Shown here piece after piece: positions 58,009 through 64,000 of a DNA stretch of 64,000 nucleotides. The notes beneath the pieces were generated by a model. It saw only the letters and a program-made list of their open reading frames with translations. It was not told where the DNA came from and searched no databases. The DNA lies in assembly GCA_028564925.1 (NCBI GenBank), contig CM053030.1, positions 377,701,833 through 377,765,832 on the forward strand. Reading direction: 5' to 3'. The position numbers and the translations under genes are program-made. Position 1 is the first letter of the stretch; every line of letters starts with the position of its first letter. This DNA comes from Lithobates sylvaticus (taxonomy: Eukaryota > Chordata > Amphibia > Anura > Ranidae).

Positions 58009-58453
58009 GGCCCCTTTCACACTGGGGCGGTTTTCAGGCGGTACAGCGCTAAAAATAGCACCTGTACACCGCCTGAAAAAAAACGGCCCCATTCACTCCA
58101 GTGTGAAAGCCGGCGGGCTTTCACACTGGAGCGGTGCGCTAGCAGGACGGTAAAAAAAGTCCTGCTAGCAGCATCTTTGGAGCGGTGAAGGAGCGGTTTA
58201 TTCACTGCTCCTATACCGCTCCTACCCATTGAAATCAATGGGACACCACGGGGATACCGCGGTAATACCGCCGGCAAAGCGCCGATGCAGCGGCGCTTTG
58301 TGGGGGGTTTCAACCCTTTTTCGGCCGCTAGCAGGGGTTAAAACCACCCCGCTAGCGGCCGCATACCGCGGGTAAAACGACGGTAAAGCAGCGCTAAATA
58401 CATTGCTGCTTTACCACCGCCGCCGCCCCCACTGCTCCGATGTGAAAGCAGCC
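58009..58453. mobile_element. MITE with GGCCCCTTTCACAC ends, 445 bp
   Basis: TAA (58006-58008 and 58454-58456) flanks ends GGCCCCTTTCACACTGGGG and GATGTGAAAGCAGCC. The GC-rich interior has inverted segments such as GCTAGCAGGACGG and CGGGTAAAACGACGG. Same family as 5431-5740. Confidence 0.8.
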
Positions 58454-58651
58454 TAAGGTCTAATTATAACGGCCCTACATACATCTCAAGAGGAGTTTAC
58501 ACGAATATGTATCACAGAGCAGATATTAACCCTTTCTCTGTATATCCACCCCATGATTAATACAGAAAGGACATGGGCGAATTAATACATAAAACTTATT
58601 AGGATACACGTGTAAATTTATAAGTAAAAAATTTTTTTTAAAAGATTGGCC

Positions 58652-58842
58652 TCAAGAATTGTCAATAAAAGCGTTAATATCAGTATCAATATTCAATCCA
58701 TAAGGTGCATAGGATTTAAGGCAATGGATCCACGCCATTTCCAGTTTAGAGATTTCTCTCACTAGTGAACTCCCCCGCCAGTGAGGTTTAAATTTATCTA
58801 TTCCAAAGAATAGAGTTTTTGAAGGGTTCTTATCGCTGCTTT
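58652..58842 (-). pseudogene. Penelope-like protein, C-terminal fragment
   Basis: The minus frame reads LFFGIDKFKPHWRGSSLVRE, then KLEMAWIHCLKSYAPYGLN and ends FIDNS with TGA at 58654-58652. This FFGI-W-RG ... WI-LKS--P-GLN ending is characteristic of vertebrate Penelope-like proteins, downstream of their GIY-YIG endonuclease. Everything upstream is missing through 5' truncation. Confidence 0.8.
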
Positions 58843-58857
58843 ATCACAGCAGATATG

Positions 58858-59720
58858 TTAGATTTGATTTTAAGACGAATAAAACAATTGGATTAGGAAA
58901 GTGTTTCTTTAAAGACTGAATTAATGAACTGGATATCAATGGAGAGATGAAAAACTTTTGGCATGTAGGGCAAAATGCATGTTCAAAAGTGGCAGCAGAA
59001 TCACCTGTCTAGTTACTGATGTTTACTGGAAGAAAAACAGATAACAGGAAAGCTGGAAATGTTCTACATCTACAAATCTGTATGCCACAGTAGAATTTAT
59101 AAAGGATAATACCTTCAAAGAGAATCTAAAGATGATACACTGTTGATGCTGGGCATGACAATAACAGAGGTAGGTGTGATACTGTCTGCTAACATTTTTT
59201 AGTTGTTGAAATATTGACTGTAATATTAAAATAGCCGTCTGCACTTTTCCTATCAATACTGAGGAAGCCAAAGAGTGCAGTTTTCTAGAGCATCCAACAG
59301 ACTGATACCCAGTGGGTCTATTTAAAAAATCTTCCTTTAAAAATATTTTAATATTCATGAAAGCATAATGAATAATACCTTTAATGTTTGTAATATGTGT
59401 ATAATAGTTTTTTTTTTTGCCTTTCTCCGGGACAAAGTAACATTTCCTTACATATAATCGTAACCGGAAATAGCCATAACAAAATTTGACGGTATAAGTT
59501 AATGCCAATAGAAAAAAACTGCCTAACACAATAGGCTAAGAAAATTTGACCAGCAATCAAAAAAATATGATGAGACCACTTTAATGTGTAGCATCTATGG
59601 GGTTTCCTGTGCAAACTGCTGAATAAATGGGTGTTCCGCCTAAAAATCCCTAGTTGCAGTGTGAGGTGAGGGAAGTGAAGCATTTAACAGTGGTACAGAT
59701 CTTCCACTTTACAGGTAGAC
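58858..59720. other. No identifiable feature
   Basis: Continues the sequence interrupted at 56888. AT-rich, with no recognised gene. Confidence 0.5.
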
Positions 59721-61022
59721 TTATGCCGCGTACACACGTGCGGACTTTTGCCGGCGGACCTAGTCCAGCGGACAATTCGCTGGACTTTCCAGCTGGCTTC
59801 GGCGGACTAAAAAGCGAACGGACTTGACCACACACGATCATGCAAAAAGTCCAGCGGTTCACGCGATGACGTACAGCACGTACGACGGGACTAGAAAAAG
59901 GAAGCTCAAGATCCAAAACGACACCCTTTGGGCACCGTTAACTAATCTCGTGTGTATCTCGTGTTAGTTGACGTTTGGTTAGAGACGATTCGCGCTTCTC
60001 AGACTTCTGCTTAATTCGCTCGTTTCTGCCGTTCAGTTTGTGCTTGTGAGGTTTGTATCTGTCTTTCAGTGCGTGTGGATCAGTTCCTACCTGTTCTCAG
60101 GCCATTCTGGTCCGCTCGTTCCTGTTCTTCAGTTCATTCTTCATAGGCCTTGCTGTTCTTCAGTGAGTTCAGTTAAGTTGTTTGTTTGATCAGCCGACCG
60201 TTTTGAAGCCATGGAGTGTGGACGTACTCGGGAACGAGTTTGTGCTGTGCAGGGGCTCGGTGTTGCGGTTGACACTTTGGCCCGAGCCCAGTCCATGAAC
60301 AGGGTGAGGAGGAGTTCATGGACCAAGAATTGGCTGCGCCAGCGTGACCAATTCTCGCACATGCCTTTGCTCCATGAGATCCGTGAGAATAATCCTGATG
60401 ATTTCAGGAATTATCTCAGGATGACGGACCCCATTTTTCACCGTCTGTTGGCTTCGCTGTCCCCTTATATTAGCAGGCAGAATACCTGCATGCGGCAAGC
60501 CATCAGTGCGGAGCAGAGGCTAGTCGCCACGTTGCGTTACTTGGCGACGGGGAGAAGCTTGCAGGACCTCAAGTTCACGACAGGCATCTCCCCCCAAGCT
60601 CTGGGGATCATTATTCCAGAGACCTGTTCTGCCATTATTCACGTCCTGCAGGAGGAATACATTAAGGTAAGTTTTCTCTTTTAAAATTACCTATGTCTTG
60701 TATGTTTGCTACTGTAGTGCATCAATTTCATAATTAGCTAATTACCATGATAGGACTATTCTATGAATGTCCCCTATTCATGCATGCATGTTTTTTTATT
60801 TATTTATTTTTTCTTTTATTTTACGGTTCACTTATAGAAATTGCTTTAGAATGTATTATTTAGTGGGTCACATGCATATTTGCTTGCACCAACCTCCCCA
60901 GCATGTAATCTTGGGCCCCTAAACACCCCTAGCCTAGTCACTTTAGTTGTAAAAAAAGGTATCTTAACAGCTCCATTGTACTGCTTTACTCACCCCCCCT
61001 TTCACCCCCTTCCCCCTCTTTT

Positions 61023-61480
61023 TTAAATTGATTGCATGTGGTTTGGGTCAGCTTCTAATTAACCCAGCCCCCCCCCCCACACTGTTTAATTGTTTGCATG
61101 TGTTTTGGGTCAGCTTCTAATTAACCCAGCCCCCCCCACACTGTTTAATTGTTTGCATGTGTTTTGGGTCAGCTTCTAATTAACCCAGCCCCCCCCCCCA
61201 CACTGTTTAATTGTTTGCATGTGTTTTGGGTCAGCTTCTAATTAACCCCCCCCCCCCCCCCACTGTTTAATTGTTTGCATGTGTTTTGGGTCAGCTTCTA
61301 ATTAACCCAGCCCCCCCCCCCCCACACTGTTTAATTGTTTGCATGTGTTTTGGGTCAGCTTCTAATTAACCCAGCCCCCCCACACTGTTTAATTGTTTGC
61401 ATGTGTTTTGGGTCAGCTTCAAATTAACCCAGCCCCCCCCCCCCCACACTGTTTAATTGTTTGCATGTGTATTGTCTGAC
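61023..61480. repeat. About 60-bp minisatellite in the transposase intron
   Basis: GTTTTGGGTCAGCTTCTAAT and TGTTTAATTGTTTGCATGTG alternate with C runs of 6-15 bases, giving about seven units of 57-62 bases. Copies are near identical except for C-run length. Confidence 0.95.
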
Positions 61481-61804
61481 CTTAGAATTAATTACTCCCC
61501 ACCCACATCCCCATTATTATCTTCTCTGGGCCATCAGAGGGGTCATCAATCAAAGAATTGTCCCTTATCTTTAATATTTTTGTTTGATTTCAAGGACTAA
61601 GAAAATAAATACATATGTTGCTCAAAATTGTTTGTTAATTTCTTGGATTTAGTTTGGTGTTTTGGCTTGTTTTTAATTATAATTGTATCTTTCTGTTTGA
61701 CTTCACAGTGTCCTTCCACGCCACAGGAATGGCAGACTGTGGCTTCCCAGTTTGCTGCCCGTTGGGACTTTCCCAACTGCGGAGGGGCGATTGACGGGAA
61801 ACAT

Positions 61805-63705
61805 GAATGAATGAATGAATGAAAGATTTGTATAGCGCTGCAACTGCGAACTGAATCGCCTCGAGGCGCTAGATCCGAACTAGGTTGATTCCTTCTTAGA
61901 AGAGGTGGGTCTTAAGTTTTTTCCTGAAGGTCCGATGGTCTTTTTCTAAGCGGATGTTCTTGGTAGAGCGTTCCATAGCCGAGGTCCTTGGACTGCAAAT
62001 CTTCGTTCTCCCCTTGATTTGTACTGGGACTTGGGGACGAGGAGGAGATTTTGGTCGTTAGATCGGAGGTTGCGATTGGGAGTGTAGTGTTGTATTTTAT
62101 CGCATAAGTATAGAGGAGCATCTCCTTGTGTGCATTTGTGGGTCAGGCAGAGGGTCTTGAATGTGATCCTATCCTTTACGGTTAGCCAATGGAGGGTCCT
62201 CAGGGATGGGGAGATGGATTCCCATGGTTTTTTTCCTGTGACTAGTCTTGCTGCCATGTTTTGAATGACTTGTAGGCGTGCAATCTGGAATTTAGGTAGT
62301 CCTATGTAGAGAGAGTTTGCATAGTCGAGTCGAGAGTTGATGATTGTTCCTACCACTATGGCTTTGTCCTTTTCTGGGATGAAGGGGATGAGTCTACGTA
62401 GCAGGCGTAGAAGATGGTAGGATCCACTGACTACTGATCCTATTTGTGCATCCATTGACATTTCTGAATCGAAAGTGACTCCAAGACTTTTGGCTTTTAA
62501 GCTTAGAGGAATGGTCTGTCCAAGGATGGTGGGCGGAGTCCATGGTGTTGTAGAATTCGTTTTCCGGTTTGCATTTAGGAGAAGGAGTTCTGTTTTGGTT
62601 CCGTTAAGTTTGAGGGAGTTAGTGGACATCCAGTCGTCTATTGATGCAAGGCATTTTTCCAATTCCTGATATTGGTCTTTTTGTCCGGAGATCCGAAGGT
62701 AGAGTTGAGTATCATCTGCGTATGAGTGGAAGCATAGGTCTGATTTGCTGATGATTTTAAGAAGTGGACGGATGTAAATGTTGAAGAGCACGGGTGATAA
62801 AGGTGATCCTTGTGGGACTCCATAGGAGACTGCGCGAGATTCACTGGTGAAGGCTCCAAGTTTCACTGTCTGTGGCCGATTTCTTAAGAAGGAAGTGAAC
62901 CATAGTAAGTCTGAGTCTGTGACACCTGCTACTTCTTTGAGGCGGGTGAGTAAAGTGCTGTGATCCAGTGTGTCAAATGCTGCACTAAGGTCCAGGAGTA
63001 CCAAGAGACATGATTCTCCATCATCTGCTGCTTCCAAGGCATCGTCCCATATTTTGAGGAGTGCTGTTTCTGTGCCATAGCCCGGGCGGAAGCCTGATTG
63101 CAGAGGGTCCAGGAGATTGTGTGTGTCCAGATGGGGTTGTAGCTGTTGTACCACTACTTTCTCCATAATCTTGGAGATGGTGCTCAGGCTAGTTATCGGT
63201 CTTCGGTGGTTAGGGTTTCTTGGGTCCAAGTTGGGTTTCTTTAGGAGGGGTTTGACTATGCCTTGTTTGAGGGAGTTAGGAACAATTCCTTCTTTGAATG
63301 ACTGATTAATGAGTAGCGTTATAGTAGGTGCCAAGATGTCAGAGCATTCTTTCAGAAGTTTTGTGGGGATGATATCATTGGGTGATGTGCTGTCCCGGAG
63401 GCTTCTGATGATATTTTTAGTGGTGTCTATGGTGATCGGGGTCAGCGAAAAGTTTGGTGGTTTTGAATGTTGAATGTTGTTTGAATCGGTTTCCTCTTTT
63501 TGGATGTGGTCGATTGTTTTTTTCTGTTGGATTTTTTCCCGAATGCTGTCGATTTTGTCGATAAAATAATCCGATAACTCGTTGCAAAATTCTTGAGTTT
63601 CGTTAGTGGGGGGCTCTAAGCAGGTAGGGTTCATAGTCTCGGCGACTAGCTTGAATAGTTCACGAGGGCGGTTTAGGGCTTTTGTGATGGTGTTTGAATT
63701 GTGCC
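61805..63705 (-). mobile_element. Young 5'-truncated CR1/L2-like LINE
   Basis: The minus-strand 3' end has GCGCTATACAAATC and a tail of TTCA repeats (ATGA on +, 61804-61824), typical of L2/CR1-group LINEs, which lack poly(A). The 5' end is truncated at about 63705. It is inserted in exon 2 of the Harbinger transposase. The target duplication is unclear. Confidence 0.88.
61946..63705 (-). pseudogene. CR1/L2-like reverse transcriptase (ORF2 C-terminal part)
   Basis: About 590 codons are open from the truncation point. Motifs: PNDIIPTKLLKEC, SGFRPGYGTETALL, LVLLDLSAAFDTLDHSTLL, GVPQGSPLSPVLFNIYI, HSYADDTQLYL (catalytic), then DWMSTNSLKLNGTKTELLL and the C-terminal SRLDYANSLYIGLP and RLWNALP. 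Just after WNALP one base appears lost, producing the stop at 61946-61948. In the neighbouring frame the expected tail (KDHRTFRKKLKTHLF) continues to about 61890. The endonuclease domain was lost by 5' truncation. Upstream residues that stay open beyond 63705 are antisense Harbinger sequence. Confidence 0.9.
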
Positions 63706-64000
63706 CCCACCCCATTCGGGGTCTTAATATTGGAACTATAAGGGGTTCCATAGTATAGTGTTGATGGCGGTGGTGTCGGCACAATATGACTTTCTTTATG
63801 TGGATGTGGGGAAAACCGGCCGGATGTCGGATGGAGGAGTGTTTAACGAGACGGAGTTCTGCCGTCGTCTCCAGACTGGTGGCCTGGAGCTGCCACCAGA
63901 TGCAGAGAATGTGGAGGGACTCCCCTTTGTTTTCATTGCCGACGAGGCGTTTGGTCTGGATGAACACCTGATGAGGCCATTTCCCCAAAGATCCCTCACC

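Larger units (their letters stand above)
56889..58842 (-). mobile_element. 5'-truncated Penelope-like element with nested insertions
   Basis: A 15-base duplication ATCACAGCAGATATG lies at 56874-56888 and 58843-58857. Minus-strand content: the last 60 or so codons of the Penelope-like protein (58842-58652), then a long 3' region with a hammerhead-like motif. That region is interrupted by a MITE (58009-58453) and by Tc1 fragments (57108-57625). Truncation at the 5' end is usual for these retroelements. Confidence 0.75.
59724..64000 (+). mobile_element. Second coding Harbinger element, right end beyond the window
   Basis: TTA (59721-59723) precedes TGCCGCGTACACACGTGCGG. The 5' region and transposase gene parallel those at 23999 but the terminal bases belong to the TGCCGCG end type. 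A LINE interrupts exon 2. Any Myb-like or MADF genes would lie past 64000. Confidence 0.9.
60211..64000 (+). pseudogene. Harbinger DDE transposase, exon 2 split by a LINE
   Basis: Exon 1 (60211-60666) starts at ATG (MECGRTRERVCAVQG) and is open for 152 codons to IKV-type donor AAG|GTAAGT. Exon 2 starts at 61709 after CTTCACAG, in phase, with CPSTPQEWQTVASQFAARWD and the first catalytic Asp in GGAIDGKH. After about 32 codons a LINE (61805-63705) intervenes. The gene resumes with YVDVGKTGRMSDGG (about 63795) and FIADEAFGL (second Asp, about 63935), and leaves the window at about 64000. Apart from the insertion and small changes beside it (near 63706-63750), the frame is well preserved and lacks the 22-base gap of the other copy. 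Confidence 0.9.

Overview
The window looks like a transposon-packed intergenic stretch of an amphibian genome, most likely an anuran and plausibly a ranoid frog. This is inferred from the mix of elements: PIF/Harbinger, hAT and Tc1 DNA transposons, TTAA-target elements, L1/Tx1-like and CR1/L2-like LINEs, a Penelope-like element, and MITE families whose ends I associate with ranid genomes. I found no convincing host protein-coding exon, tRNA, rRNA or CRISPR array. Nearly all recognisable coding sequence belongs to mobile elements.

Layout. 1-4128: 3' part of an L1-like LINE (+), followed by an older L1 fragment. 4.9-11.8 kb: small MITEs, a 670-bp tandem duplication and featureless sequence. 11822-20485: one hAT transposon of 8.66 kb with an 8-bp target duplication, a decayed BED-hAT transposase on the minus strand, two tandem-repeat blocks and a nested 2.5-kb TTAA element. 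20.5-23.7 kb: terminal repeats, a hAT MITE and an L1 ORF1 split by a Harbinger MITE. 23999-31618: a 7.6-kb PIF/Harbinger element that seems to carry three genes: a DDE transposase (+), a Myb/SANT-like protein (-, three exons, 217 aa) and a MADF-domain protein (+, two exons, 312 aa). The last two are divergent and open across canonical introns.

31895-40100: a nearly full-length L1-like LINE (-) with 15-bp target duplications and an intact ORF1. Its endonuclease domain is split by a 2267-bp almost perfectly palindromic Harbinger-type element with a divergent TATA-box promoter at its centre. 42356-50215: a second long hAT-type element, with perfect 8-bp target duplications, acting as a nest. It holds minisatellites, a variable-repeat element, a Tc1 (itself containing a hAT MITE that contains a TA-target MITE) and a solo LTR.

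50.2-59.7 kb: mostly featureless AT-rich sequence with a worn L1 (-) and a 5'-truncated Penelope-like element (15-bp target duplication). That element carries a hammerhead-ribozyme-like motif and is interrupted by head-to-head Tc1 fragments and a MITE. 59724-64000: a second Harbinger transposase gene, cut in its second exon by a young CR1/L2-like LINE (-), running off the window end.

How the pieces relate. Harbinger MITEs at 10638 and 23058, the palindromic element and both coding Harbinger copies share ends containing ACACACG and mostly TTA/TAA targets, so the coding copies are the likely source of mobility for the rest. All family assignments come from motifs read by eye; no database search was run.
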